From Scytonema sp. RU_4_4 (GTDB taxonomy: Bacteria; Cyanobacteriota; Cyanobacteriia; Cyanobacteriales; Nostocaceae): DNA of 46,790 nucleotides. The DNA is taken from NCBI GenBank assembly GCA_012031965.1, contig JAAUSC010000032.1, positions 1 to 46,790 on the forward strand, given 5' to 3'. Below the pieces are notes generated by a model. That model searched no databases and was not told the DNA's origin. It saw only the letters and a list, made by a program, of their open reading frames with translations. The position numbers and the translations under genes were made by a program. This document shows, piece by piece, positions 1 through 8,241 of the stretch. How positions within the stretch are numbered: position 1 is the first letter of the stretch; every line of letters begins with the position of its first letter.

Positions 1-90
1 ACGCGTTTGCGCAGCGCCCCCGAACGGGGCTAGCGGCTTCCCGATAGCCGTAAGGCGTGGCGTAGCCATAGGGTAGCGAAGTAATCGCAA
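1..90. repeat. dispersed cyanobacterial repeat cluster
   Basis: This GC-rich non-coding stretch is built of short imperfect palindromes such as CGCCCCCGAACGGGGC and GGCGTGGCGTAGCC. The same word families (GCGTAGC, GGGGC) recur near 6570, 17117, 32890, 42130 and 44492, which marks them as mobile short repeats. No gene is visible in it. The downstream Dps gene ends at 140. Confidence 0.5.
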
Positions 91-139
91 AGACTCTATT
101 TTACGTTTTTCAATGTTGACCTACTTAACAACAAAAGAC

Positions 140-712
140 TTATTTTTTAACAACAGCTTGCTCTTCAGTTTTAATGGTGGCTGTACTACCATTTTCAGCC
201 TGGGTAACAGCAGCTTGCAGATGCGCTTCTAAGAACCACAGTCGCTTGTCAATTGTGCGAGACACCTCGGTGTAAAGGTCGGCGGTATCTGCATCACCTA
301 GGTCTGTTGTTTTGTCAATTGCTTCTCTTAGATGCTTAGCATAGGGTGCAAAGCGTTCTGCTAAGGCTGTGACATGATCCATACCCATCAAAATATCAAC
401 AGGATATTCTGGCAAGATTGAACCCGCAGCAGACATACGAACAGTTCCACAAGCATAACCACCTAAAGCGGTGATGCGTTCGGCTAACATATCAATGTAC
501 TCTTCCAATTCGCCTGCCATCTCATCAAACATTTCATGCAATTGGTAGAAGTCTGTACCTTTGACATTCCAGTGCGCTTGTTTGACCTGAGTTTTGAGAT
601 CTAAAGTAGCTGCTAAAGTCTGGTTGAGAATTCCAGCAATTTGCTTGCGCGCCTCAGCAGGAATGTCAATGCGGGTTGGATATAGACGTGTTGATAGCTT
701 CTTATCGCTCAT
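140..712 (-). CDS. dps: Dps family DNA-protecting ferritin-like protein
   Basis: Dps proteins form cytoplasmic dodecamers that oxidise ferrous iron with hydrogen peroxide and store the ferric core, sparing DNA from Fenton chemistry. The 190-residue product carries the Dps signature around QAHWNVKG. The spacing of His47, His59, Asp74 and Glu78 matches the family's inter-subunit ferroxidase site. The start at 712 (MSDKK) is preferred over the ATG at 730, because a GAGAGG ribosome-binding site lies just upstream and the six extra residues would overlap it. The tail after residue 170 is Thr/Glu/Val/Lys-rich and poorly conserved in such proteins. It is monocistronic; the neighbouring AraC gene is on the same strand but about 250 bases upstream. 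The family assignment is secure; the physiological role (peroxide or iron stress) is inferred. Confidence 0.93.
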   Translation of the reverse strand: MSDKKLSTRLYPTRIDIPAEARKQIAGILNQTLAATLDLKTQVKQAHWNVKGTDFYQLHEMFDEMAGELEEYIDMLAERITALGGYACGTVRMSAAGSILPEYPVDILMGMDHVTALAERFAPYAKHLREAIDKTTDLGDADTADLYTEVSRTIDKRLWFLEAHLQAAVTQAENGSTATIKTEEQAVVKK

Positions 713-974
713 GGTTTTTGCCTCTCTCATTGGTACGACAACACAAGTCTACAAATACTATCGTGGTGTGGAAAACTCTCTACCGACAGATGGAATTTCT
801 GCGCAAATAATTATAATTTTTGTTAATCATTTGTTGTTCTTTCAATTGCGGTAGTTATCTATGGCACTGAATGTACCACCGTAAAGGCGTTCTCGAATGG
901 TGTCATTTTGCAAAAAGTCGTGAGGGAAACCAAGCTCAATTTGACTCACAGGAAAAATATTTACGGATTGTTAG

Positions 975-1889
975 CTAAATTTTGACTTGTTTTCTATACG
1001 CTTTTGGTGTTGTACCTATAAATTTGCGAAAGACGTTTGTGAAATGGCTTTGACTCTGAAAACCCACCTGCTGACAAATTTGGTCTATTGCTTCCTCTGT
1101 TTTCGTTAATAACCTTTTCGCTCTTTCTATCCTGCAATTCATAACATATTGGTGCGGCGAAAAACCAGTGGATTGTTTAAACAGGCGCGAGAAATGATAC
1201 ATACTCATCCCCACTACTGTCGCAACCTCAGCTAAGCCTAAATCTTTTTCTAAGTTTTGATTGATATATTCAATAGCTTGGCGCAACTTCAAATGCGAAA
1301 GTCCTTCCACGTGTGTAGCAATCTTTGGGGAAGATACAGAATAGTGTTTTAGTAGATGAATGCACAGAGTCGTTGCTAGAGATTCTATATAAACACGGCT
1401 ACCCCTGCCACCTAATTCTAGTTCTGACTGAAGTGTCAGTCCAATTTGTTGAATCAACGGATCTGAGTCAGCAAAATGTGGTACAATCTCTATCCGTTGT
1501 AAATCTACTGAATCATAGACAGCACGAGCAAACAGAGCTTTTTCTAGACTCAGGACTAAAAATTCAGCTTCTATGTCCCAGCTTAATTTGTGATAGCTAC
1601 TTGCTGGAATGACGACAACGTCGCCGTGTTTAATACACTCATGGTGGACGTGTCCGTTCAACACCCGTTCTACGTTGATAGGTTGTTTTGCAAGACTTAT
1701 ACTGACAACGTGTTGTTGAGGACTATGTTCTGGTGTTTCGTAAGCAGGTTGTTGGTGATAATCCAGGCGGATACCATCCCAGTCAGCATGGTAACTGGTC
1801 ATCAAGGGCGATCGCGGAAGAATTTGCGAATAGACATCTTCCTGAGCAAAATCAACATTTATGATTTCCTCTGTTGGCATCGCTTTCAC
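975..1889 (-). CDS. AraC family transcriptional regulator
   Basis: This 304-residue protein has a cupin-like N-terminal sensing half and a C-terminal AraC/XylS DNA-binding domain with two helix-turn-helix units at about residues 205-304. The classic features are visible: LAEVATVVGMSMYHFSRLFKQ, a GFSPHQYV linker, and QVGFQSQSHFTNVFRKF followed by GTTPKAYRK. It should bind a promoter as an activator responding to an unknown small molecule. It is divergent from the DCC oxidoreductase at 2035, with roughly 145 bases between the starts, so that gap may hold its operator. A PepSY-protein remnant nearby hints at a former metal-uptake locus, but the N-terminal half gives no ligand clue. Start chosen at MKAMPTEE, the first ATG of the frame; MPTEE three codons later is equally possible. 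Confidence 0.88.
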   Translation of the reverse strand: MKAMPTEEIINVDFAQEDVYSQILPRSPLMTSYHADWDGIRLDYHQQPAYETPEHSPQQHVVSISLAKQPINVERVLNGHVHHECIKHGDVVVIPASSYHKLSWDIEAEFLVLSLEKALFARAVYDSVDLQRIEIVPHFADSDPLIQQIGLTLQSELELGGRGSRVYIESLATTLCIHLLKHYSVSSPKIATHVEGLSHLKLRQAIEYINQNLEKDLGLAEVATVVGMSMYHFSRLFKQSTGFSPHQYVMNCRIERAKRLLTKTEEAIDQICQQVGFQSQSHFTNVFRKFIGTTPKAYRKQVKI

Positions 1890-2034
1890 CCCAGAAACGA
1901 TTGCTTTTAAGGTAGACTCCTATGCTTGCTTTCTTAGACAACTTGCATGCTGTCTTCAAAAGCAAAAGTTTAATGCTATAAATGTTAACACACTAACTAA
2001 CACGTCTAGTGCTGAAACAGAATCTGTGACTTTT

Positions 2035-2454
2035 ATGAGTTACTTGGTTATCTACGATGGGAATTGCAATCTCTGTGTCACAGGAGTGCAAATGCTGGAG
2101 GCTCTTGATAAGGGACAACTTTTTCGCTATGTTCCTATGCAAGACGAGCTAACTCTCCAACAGTGGGGAATTACACCCCAAGATTGTGAGTTGGGTATGA
2201 TTCTCATAGATGCAGATGCACCAACAAGACGCTGGCAAGGCAGTGCAGCTGCTCTTGAGATTGGGCAATTGTTGCCTTTGGGTAGTGTATTTGTAGACGC
2301 ATATCGCGCTAACCCTGGGATGGAATGGGCAGGAGAACGCTTTTACGAACAAGTCCGAGATAACCGCTACACCATCTTTGGCAAGCGTTCTAGTACTTAT
2401 GAATCTGCATATTGCGTTGATGGTCGTTGCAAGGCAGCAAAAAATGATGAATGA
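2035..2454 (+). CDS. DCC family thiol-disulfide oxidoreductase (DUF393)
   Basis: This 139-residue protein begins with a beta strand and the family hallmark DGNCNLC, with cysteines 11 and 14, followed by a helix. It also has RWQGSAAALEIG, the conserved motif that joins bound thiol chemistry to the second half of DCC/DUF393 proteins. The family is thioredoxin-like and its substrates are mostly unknown. The reading frame is open upstream to 1861, but that extension overlaps the divergent AraC gene and looks non-coding, so the start is set at MSYLVIYDG. It is expressed away from the AraC regulator, which may control it. The C-terminal SAYCVDGRC contributes two further cysteines. The family is clear; the function is not known. 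Confidence 0.85.
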   Translation: MSYLVIYDGNCNLCVTGVQMLEALDKGQLFRYVPMQDELTLQQWGITPQDCELGMILIDADAPTRRWQGSAAALEIGQLLPLGSVFVDAYRANPGMEWAGERFYEQVRDNRYTIFGKRSSTYESAYCVDGRCKAAKNDE

Positions 2455-2551
2455 TGAAAATCAGGAAACTCCCGCATTCAGAATCATAAGAAAGTACGCA
2501 CTTGTATCAATTTTGAATGAAAAATTTGGGGTAGTCAGTTATCAGTTAAGT

Positions 2552-2872
2552 TCAAAGCTTCTGTGAGAGTTCCATTGTAGAATCGCGTCTACTAGGTTTT
2601 GCCCAGTATCGATACCAGTACATCACAAAACCAGTGAGAAACAGAATCAGTGGTGCAAGTCCAACAAACACATAGAGAATACGGGATGGAAGTCCCCAAA
2701 AAGTACCGAAGTGTAGGGGAGTAAAAGAATTGAGGACGCGATCGCCCAAGGATTGCTCTAACCCATTATCGATCCGCAACACCTTGCCACTGTACTGGTC
2801 GAGATAAATATAGCTATTCCCATAGTCCCCCACTTCTTGGGGAAACTTATACCGGAACGACGCTGATTTCAT
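2552..2872 (-). pseudogene. PepSY-associated membrane protein, C-terminal remnant
   Basis: About 106 codons survive of a PepSY/iron-uptake-type membrane protein that normally runs near 370-400 residues. The remaining part shows the end of a PepSY-like beta segment (YIYLDQYSGKVLRID), the conserved FTPLHFGTFWGLPSRILYV stretch and the final transmembrane helix VGLAPLILFLTGFVMYWYR. The N-terminal transmembrane helices and first PepSY domain are missing, and no matching frame is seen upstream in the gene direction (2873 onward). The first Met is therefore probably accidental. Such proteins often sit beside siderophore receptors and AraC regulators, so this may be the scar of a deleted iron-uptake locus; that is inference. 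Confidence 0.7.
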
Positions 2873-2951
2873 ATTAGTGACTTATGCTACACTGAATCGA
2901 CTGTGTTATAACTGGCAGAATTAAAATATCCAGGCTGTAGCAATGTCAACA

Positions 2952-3389
2952 TCAGTTACCAGCTACAGGAGCAGAATTAAAAATTTCTAGTATCTGCCTG
3001 CAAAACTGTTTAAGCTTTTCCCCAACCTGTGGGGAAGGCACAGATGTTCCCACAAAACTCCAGTTTTCGACTGTAGATAGTCGCCACTGTTCACCAGTAT
3101 AGCTGAAACCAGCAACTTCTACGCCAATTGCACGACGTGAACCGTTTAAAAGGTCTTGATAAAAACGGATTTGTATTAATAGACTGCGGCTTTGCCATGA
3201 TTTACTGATACCAGGAAAGTGAAAGCCGATGTCTATCGAATCTGGATCGACTAACTCTCTGGTTTGCGGATCATTTTTCCAAGGTTTGAGATCTGATCTG
3301 GCATCTGGAAACTCAGATTTGAATAAATTAACTACGGTAGCAATCTTGCTGGCGAATTCAAGGTTTGTTGCCATCTCAGCTGCGTTCAC
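2952..3389 (-). CDS. conserved hypothetical protein
   Basis: This is a soluble 145-residue protein of no family I recognise. It is mixed alpha/beta with a Trp-rich centre (SKSWQSRSLL, EQWRLSTVENWSFVG) and no signal peptide, membrane helix or cysteine cluster; one Cys lies near the C-terminus. The start is placed at a GTG at 3389, because AGGAG sits seven bases upstream on the minus strand; the frame stays open to another GTG at 3413 that would overlap this ribosome-binding site. An internal ATG at 3374 is a further alternative. It lies alone between the PepSY remnant and divergent psbQ. The regular codon pattern and good ribosome-binding site argue that it is real. No function can be assigned. 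Confidence 0.65.
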   Translation of the reverse strand: MNAAEMATNLEFASKIATVVNLFKSEFPDARSDLKPWKNDPQTRELVDPDSIDIGFHFPGISKSWQSRSLLIQIRFYQDLLNGSRRAIGVEVAGFSYTGEQWRLSTVENWSFVGTSVPSPQVGEKLKQFCRQILEIFNSAPVAGN

Positions 3390-3621
3390 AAAAACACTCC
3401 TACGTTTTTTCACCAGGCGTGTGAGGGTGCTTAAATTTTGAATGACTTAGTATGGCTATGTTAAGCAATTTTACTCAAATTTTCAAGAAAAAAACATCAA
3501 AATGTGCTTTTGACAGTCAAGATAGAAGATTTTCAGCAAAATCCCTCCTTAATAAGGACGATAGGATACGCCAGCGATCTAAAATGACACTGATCATTGG
3601 TAAGTCAAATAAGTTCAGCTT

Positions 3622-4095
3622 ATGGCGCGTCAACGCTCAATTCTGTCACTCATTCTAGTATTGTTGGCAACATTTCTTATTAGTTGTGGCGGTCCTAGCG
3701 TCGCAACACCACCTCCAACATACACACCAGATCAACTGGTGAAAATTCAGGAATACGTTTCTGACATTCAGGCTGTACAAGAACGCTCACAAGAACTGGA
3801 AAAGCTTATTGAAAACAGACAGTGGGTGAAAGTTAGAAACTTTATACACGGTCCTATGGCAGAAGCAAGGCTGTCGATGAACTACATCACACCCAATCTG
3901 CTACCCAAAGACCAACCAGCAGGGCGTGAGTTAGTGCATGATTTGTTAGATAACCTCATAAAAATCGACCAAGCCACTGAGGTTGGTAACACGAATAGTG
4001 CCTTGAATAACTCCGTAGCTGCTTTCGCAGACATTGACAAATTCATACAACTGCTTCCAAAAACAAGCAGCCCGTCAGAAGAAAGCGAAGCGTGA
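3622..4095 (+). CDS. psbQ: photosystem II protein PsbQ (CyanoQ) lipoprotein
   Basis: CyanoQ is a lumen-facing lipoprotein that stabilises the oxygen-evolving side of photosystem II. The 157-residue product opens with a basic n-region (MARQRS), a hydrophobic stretch and a lipobox ending LISC, so Cys22 should be lipidated. The mature part is a PsbQ-like four-helix bundle, including the conserved WVKVRNFIHGPMAEAR region and a central LLPKDQ turn. The length fits the family. The last residues (SSPSEESEA) are a short acidic tail. The gene stands alone between a divergent hypothetical gene and a repeat. No clear Shine-Dalgarno sequence precedes the ATG, which is common in cyanobacteria. The assignment is confident from the overall pattern. 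Confidence 0.9.
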   Translation: MARQRSILSLILVLLATFLISCGGPSVATPPPTYTPDQLVKIQEYVSDIQAVQERSQELEKLIENRQWVKVRNFIHGPMAEARLSMNYITPNLLPKDQPAGRELVHDLLDNLIKIDQATEVGNTNSALNNSVAAFADIDKFIQLLPKTSSPSEESEA

Positions 4096-4106
4096 TAGGG
4101 TGAAGG

Positions 4107-4222
4107 AAAAGATGGGGGAACAGGAGCAGGGAGTAAGGGAGCAGGGAGTAAGGGAGCAAGGAAAAGTTCTTCCCCATATTCCCACTTCCCTATGACTCCA
4201 CTTCCTCACCTCCCCATCTTTT
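4107..4222. repeat. inverted repeat enclosing a GGGAGTAA/GAGCA tandem run
   Basis: AAAAGATGGGG at 4107-4117 is matched by its exact complement CCCCATCTTTT at 4212-4222. Between them is a purine-rich tandem run (units of AGGGAGCAGGGAGTA, about 4125-4160) opposed by a pyrimidine-rich half. The whole can fold into a long hairpin. It fills the space between psbQ and the FAD oxidoreductase and resembles the dispersed G/A-rich repeats of filamentous cyanobacteria. It could also end psbQ transcription. Confidence 0.6.
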
Positions 4223-4243
4223 CTCTCTTCACTTGCAGAAACA

Positions 4244-5386
4244 ATGAGTCATATAGCTATCATCGGTTGCGGTGTGGTTGGAGCAACAATTGCCTATGAA
4301 CTGAGCAAAGTCAAAGGGCTAAAAATCACAGTTATTGACCAACAACCACCTGCACAAGCCTCTACAGGAGCAGCACTTGGTGTTTTGATGGGTATCATCA
4401 GTCAAAAAACTAAGGGAAAGGCTTGGCAAATGCGACAAACAAGCATCCAGCGTTATGAAACTCTGATCAGAGAACTAGAAGCCCTTACAGATCGTACAAT
4501 TCACTTCAATCGTCAGGGAATCGTTATGCTGCTACCTGAACCTTCTATGTCTTCTTTAGAAAAAGAAGATGGAGGAATCTTAGAATGGAAGAAGTTACAA
4601 GAAATCCGCCAGTCTCAAGGTTTTTCCCTAGAAATTTGGGATACTACTAAACTCAAGCAAGTTTGTCCCCAGGTTAATAACGATAAGATTGTGGGCGCTG
4701 TTTACTCTCCGTGCGATCGCCAAGTTGATCCAACAGCACTCACATTGGCTTTGATTGATGCTGCAAAGCATAATGGCGTTGATTTTAAATTTGGTGTTCA
4801 GGTTTCGGGTACACAACCCCAGCCTCTGTCCCCTTCTGGAAAAGAAGATTCTGAAAAATATTGCTATCAACTTGAGACGACAGAGGGAAAAATTACTGCT
4901 GATTGGTTTGTTGTGGCGGCTGGACTGGGTTCCTCTTTGCTGACATCACAACTAGAACAAATGATTGATATTCGCCCTGTCTTAGGGCAAGCTTTATGTG
5001 TTCGCTTAGGACATTCTCTGGGAAATCCCGACTTCCAACCAGTCATCACTGGTCATGATGTTCATATTGTCCCTGTAGGTGGTGGAGATTACTGGATAGG
5101 TGCAACCGTTGAATTTCCGACCAATAAAGATGAGGTCAAAGCCGATAAAGAACTGCTGGAGTTGGTGAGACAGCAGGCGATCGCCTTTTGTCCAGACTTA
5201 GCAACAGCGACAACTATCCGTACTTGGTCAGGGTTACGCCCCCGTCCTGAAGGACGTCCAGCACCAGTCATTGGTCATTTGCCTGGATATAGTAATATCC
5301 TCCTTGCTACTGGACACTATCGCAATGGCGTTTTACTGGCACCAGCAACAGCTGACGCAATTCGTGAGATGATTATTGCTAACTAA
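4244..5386 (+). CDS. FAD-dependent oxidoreductase (DAO / glycine oxidase-like)
   Basis: The 380-residue protein is a D-amino-acid oxidase superfamily flavoenzyme. The N-terminus has the dinucleotide-binding fold IIGCGVVGATIAYEL followed by an acidic strand end (VIDQQ). The C-terminal third has the DAO pattern TWSGLRPRPEGRPAPVIG and GHYRNGVLLAPATA, which closes over FAD and substrate. The family oxidises secondary or primary amines (glycine, sarcosine, D-amino acids) to imines with release of hydrogen peroxide. In cyanobacteria a similar enzyme (often called ThiO) feeds thiamine synthesis, but no thi gene is adjacent here, so the substrate is left open. It is probably cytosolic, with no signal peptide. 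It stands as a single gene flanked by repeats. Confidence 0.85.
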   Translation: MSHIAIIGCGVVGATIAYELSKVKGLKITVIDQQPPAQASTGAALGVLMGIISQKTKGKAWQMRQTSIQRYETLIRELEALTDRTIHFNRQGIVMLLPEPSMSSLEKEDGGILEWKKLQEIRQSQGFSLEIWDTTKLKQVCPQVNNDKIVGAVYSPCDRQVDPTALTLALIDAAKHNGVDFKFGVQVSGTQPQPLSPSGKEDSEKYCYQLETTEGKITADWFVVAAGLGSSLLTSQLEQMIDIRPVLGQALCVRLGHSLGNPDFQPVITGHDVHIVPVGGGDYWIGATVEFPTNKDEVKADKELLELVRQQAIAFCPDLATATTIRTWSGLRPRPEGRPAPVIGHLPGYSNILLATGHYRNGVLLAPATADAIREMIIAN

Positions 5387-5506
5387 TCTAATAACCCAAT
5401 CTTAATCTGAGGATGAGAAGTCGTGTTTGGAGAAACAAAATCTACTTACGAGGCTTCCAATAAATCCACTCATATCAGGTTCGCTTAATGACTTAATAAT
5501 AAAACG

Positions 5507-5566
5507 ACCTCACCCCGTCCCCTCTGGTGCGATCTCGCACAGAAGTGCCCGAAGAGGGGGTGAGGT
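5507..5566. repeat. short inverted repeat (ACCTCACCCC arms)
   Basis: ACCTCACCCC at 5507-5516 and GGGGTGAGGT at 5557-5566 are perfect complements. The 40 bases between them contain a second small hairpin (GCGA..TCGC). It lies between two same-strand genes and lacks a T tract, so it reads as a dispersed repeat more than a terminator. The rest of 5387-5645 shows no gene. Confidence 0.55.
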
Positions 5567-5645
5567 GAAATGCATCACCATTTCCAATATCAATAACAAA
5601 CTTCTTTTTCTTCTTTTTTTGTTCTTATTTCATTCGTGAATTCAA

Positions 5646-6503
5646 ATGTCAATAACAGAAAATAAACTTCAAGTTGGGTCCTTAGAATGGTTTTATCGAG
5701 AAGCTTTACCTATTGGTATAAGTGAGTTACTCCCTGTATTACTGCTACATGGTTTACCATCACAAAGTTACAGTTGGCGCAATATCATACCAGCTTTGGC
5801 AAACCAAGGAACAAGAGCAATAGCGCCTGATTGGATTGGCTTTGGTTTTTCTTCCAAACCAGATAAAAGAGATTTTGCTTACACCCCTGATGCTTTTCTG
5901 ACAGCTTTAGAAGAATTTGTAAAATCTATAGAACTTGAACGTTTTTCATTAGTTGTGCAAGGTTTCTTAGGTTCTATAGGTTTACAATATGCCTTGCGTC
6001 ATCCCGAACAAATTGCCAATATAACCATACTGAACACACCAATTTCCAGTCGTGCAAAGTTACCCTGGAAAATTCAACAAATGGGATTACCTTTTGCAGG
6101 TGACATGATTACCCAAGATCCGCTGCTAGTTGACCGGACTCTAGAAGGTGGCTCTCGTTACGTCATTGCAGAAGAACATTTAAATATTTATCGTAAACCC
6201 TTTTTGAAAAGTTCTGCTGCTGGAAGAAGTCTTCTCGCAACTATCCGTAATTTACAGTTGCTCTCAACGATGACAGAAATAGAATCAGGCTTTAAACAAT
6301 TGCACCAACAAATTTTAGTTCTGTGGGGAATGATAGACCCTTGGTTACCTATAGATATAGCTCAAGATTTTGTGAATTCCCTGGAAAAAGGAAGTTTAAT
6401 TAAACTTAACAACGTTGGTCACTATCCTCAAGAACACTACCATGAAACAATTCTTGAAGACCTTTTGCCTTTCGTTCGTATTAAAGATAGTGACCCACAA
6501 TAG
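5646..6503 (+). CDS. alpha/beta-hydrolase fold protein, nucleophile apparently missing
   Basis: This 285-residue protein has the alpha/beta-hydrolase fold of the haloalkane dehalogenase/epoxide hydrolase group. The oxyanion-type LLLHGLPSQSYSWRN segment, the core APDWIGFGFSSKP, an acid-loop region VLWGMIDPWLP and the C-terminal catalytic-like histidine in NNVGHYPQEH (His259) are all present. At the nucleophile elbow, where the family has G-x-Asp/Ser-x-G, the sequence is VVQGFLGS, which puts glycine (Gly106) at the nucleophile position. The protein may therefore be non-hydrolytic or use unusual chemistry. The fold is clear; the activity is not assigned. The start is at the ATG of MSITENKLQ, which matches the normal family N-terminus. 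It is a single gene between repeats. Confidence 0.82.
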   Translation: MSITENKLQVGSLEWFYREALPIGISELLPVLLLHGLPSQSYSWRNIIPALANQGTRAIAPDWIGFGFSSKPDKRDFAYTPDAFLTALEEFVKSIELERFSLVVQGFLGSIGLQYALRHPEQIANITILNTPISSRAKLPWKIQQMGLPFAGDMITQDPLLVDRTLEGGSRYVIAEEHLNIYRKPFLKSSAAGRSLLATIRNLQLLSTMTEIESGFKQLHQQILVLWGMIDPWLPIDIAQDFVNSLEKGSLIKLNNVGHYPQEHYHETILEDLLPFVRIKDSDPQ

Positions 6504-6523
6504 TAGCAATTTAAATTCAAGAG

Positions 6524-6658
6524 TGATATAGCAGTCCTATTTGAGTTGTAAAAATTATCAACCGCCTTAGCGCAGCGTGTCCGCAGGACATAGACGCCGA
6601 GAGCGCCAAGAAAAGAGAGAAGAGAGAATTTTACGAATGATTTAGAATTGCTATATCA
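6524..6658. mobile_element. MITE-like element, copy 1
   Basis: The left end TGATATAGCAGTCCTATTTG and the right end, which reads on the other strand as TGATATAGCAATTCTAAATC, are imperfect terminal inverted repeats of about 30 bases. The interior holds a GC-rich dispersed repeat (TAGCGCAGCGTGTCCGCAGG) and no ORF. Size and termini match the element at 8242-8380, so the two look like members of one non-autonomous family. No clear target duplication is evident. Confidence 0.6.
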
Positions 6659-6828
6659 CCGTTATATCTTTTTAAGGTTTCAGCATTTATAGAGTGAGTC
6701 TTTTATACTCATTTGTTTTGCAGTTCATTAAATAACCAGAGTTCAGGTTCATAAAGTTAGATAGGATTTCTATAGCACCTTTACATGATTTACGTGTGCC
6801 AGAAATTCATTGATGGAGAAAAAGATTT

Positions 6829-7404
6829 ATGGCTTATTCCTGGTTTAAGGCTTTTCATATTGTCGGTATAGTCGTTTGGTTTGCCGGTTTGTTCTATCTC
6901 GTGCGTCTTTTCATCTATCATGTTGAAGCCGAACAAGAACCGGAACCAGCACGCACAATACTGAAAAATCAGTATCAAATAATGGAAAAGCGTCTGTACA
7001 ATATCATCACAACTCCAGGGATGCTGGTGACGGTTGCGATGGCGATTGGTTTATTGACTACAGAACCAGATGTTCTCAAAGAAGGATGGTTACACGTCAA
7101 ACTAGGATTTGTTGTCCTTTTACTTGGCTATCATCATTACTGCAAGCGTCTTATGAAACAGTTAGCGCAAGACACGTGCAAATGGAATAGTCAGCAGTTG
7201 AGAGCGTTAAATGAAGCGCCCACAGTCATGTTAGTGGTGATTGTACTACTAGCTGTATTTAAAAATAATCTTCCGACCGATATCACGGCTTGGGGTATTG
7301 TCGCTATGATTATTGCGATGGCGGTGACTATTCAGCTTTACGCGAGAAAACGCCGTAAAGATAAGGAAAAGCTCACAACAGAAATAGTACAGCCTGCTAA
7401 GTAG
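6829..7404 (+). CDS. hemJ: protoporphyrinogen IX oxidase HemJ
   Basis: HemJ is the membrane enzyme that converts protoporphyrinogen IX to protoporphyrin IX in most cyanobacteria, feeding both haem and chlorophyll synthesis. The 191-residue protein has four or five hydrophobic helices. The first holds the conserved His10 (FHIVGIVVWFAGLFYLVRLF), a likely haem ligand, and the motif after it (YHVEAE) is family-typical. The central KLGFVVLLLGYHHYCKRLM and the later LRALNEAPTVMLVVIV are also conserved HemJ blocks. The C-terminal tail is basic and then variable. No haem-pathway neighbour is present; the gene is monocistronic. The start at MAYSWFKAF fits the normal N-terminus. The assignment is strong. 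Confidence 0.92.
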   Translation: MAYSWFKAFHIVGIVVWFAGLFYLVRLFIYHVEAEQEPEPARTILKNQYQIMEKRLYNIITTPGMLVTVAMAIGLLTTEPDVLKEGWLHVKLGFVVLLLGYHHYCKRLMKQLAQDTCKWNSQQLRALNEAPTVMLVVIVLLAVFKNNLPTDITAWGIVAMIIAMAVTIQLYARKRRKDKEKLTTEIVQPAK

Positions 7405-7966
7405 AACAACCAAATTAAACGTAAAATGTCATTGCGACCGAAACGCAGTGGAGGGAAGCAATCTCATCAAATGAGATTTTAAGTTTTTTAAGGTTGAACT
7501 ACTTATAAACCCGGTTTCTTTGTTCGTATTTGGTTGCAAAACAGACGATTTTTGGTAGAAACTGGGTTTCTTTGCGTCAGCCCTGTTTTATTAAGGTTAT
7601 CTTTTTAAAAAAAATAGGACTTATGTACTGTACAAATAGAGCATTATATGCTTTGACTAAACTGCAACCATAGTGGGTTTTTCTGAAGAAAGATTTACAA
7701 AATCTTCATCAGTTCCTCACTTTTTATGCGTATTTTGAATATGACAATTTTAGTTAGGGCGAAGTCATGCATTCTGCAATGGCTAAAGCTGAAGCTTGGA
7801 CTTAATACACATAATCAACTTTTTAACAATGCGTAAGTTTCATAAAAATTATTTATTGTTAAGCTCACTAAATAGAATACGTACTTTATTTGTTGAAATA
7901 AAAATGTAACATCATATACTAATTCTTAGTATTATTTCTGAGATATCCTCAAAACGACATTGACTA
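7405..7966. repeat. intergenic region with two dispersed repeats
   Basis: There is no gene in this 560-base gap. Positions 7428-7480 carry a CATTGCGACCGAAACGCAG..GGGAAGCAATC repeat related to that at 42076. Positions 7507-7569 form a hairpin (AAACCCGGTTTCT / AGAAACTGGGTTT) of the same family as the perfect copy at 37681-37748. The AT-rich remainder, 7600-7966, may carry the promoter of the small ORF at 7967; it shows a small inverted repeat (TACTAATTCTTAGTA) at about 7917-7931. Confidence 0.5.
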
Positions 7967-8188
7967 ATGATTATTGTAAATTATACTTACAAAACATTGA
8001 CCATCTGGTTATTCATAGAACTTTTGCCGATCCTAGGCTTATCTGCTCAGGCTCAACAACAATTCAATTCTATGAGTATTGTTTTATTACAACCAGTGAT
8101 ATCGCAGATGGATTTTATACCACCAAGAAATGGTAAACCAAAAGATACCTCTGGTGCAGGTTCCCGCAGTGGACTGAATATGTTCTAA
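7967..8188 (+). pseudogene. DUF928-like secreted protein, truncated
   Basis: The 73-residue product begins with a signal peptide (hydrophobic WLFIELLPILGL, cleavage near AQA-QQQ). It then shows DFIPPRNGKPKDTSGAGSR, which resembles the start of the cyanobacterial DUF928 domain (pattern F-PP-G-P--T-GAGSR). DUF928 proteins usually continue well over 100 residues past this point, but here the frame stops six residues later. A MITE-like element begins 54 bases downstream, so insertion or deletion may have removed the rest. DUF928 genes are often near CHASE2 genes, and one lies convergently at 8396. The DUF928 call is from memory of the motif and is moderate. Confidence 0.5.
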
Positions 8189-8241
8189 ACAAGACGATCC
8201 AATTCAACTTTTAACGCTGACACTGGAATTATCAATTCTCA

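Noticed and set aside
851-960. Minus-strand peptide-like stretch (LGFPHDFLQNDTIRERLYGG) downstream of the AraC gene
   Set aside because: It looks protein-like but is only about 37 codons between stops, with no family I can name and no start signal. It may be a gene scar but cannot be supported as a feature.
1590-1910. Plus-strand frames opposite the AraC gene
   Set aside because: They are shadows of the regulator's coding frame with no motifs and no initiation signals.
4125-4160. Possible CRISPR array in the GGGAGTAA/GAGCA run
   Set aside because: The units are about 15 bases with no unique spacers; it is a simple tandem repeat in a larger hairpin.
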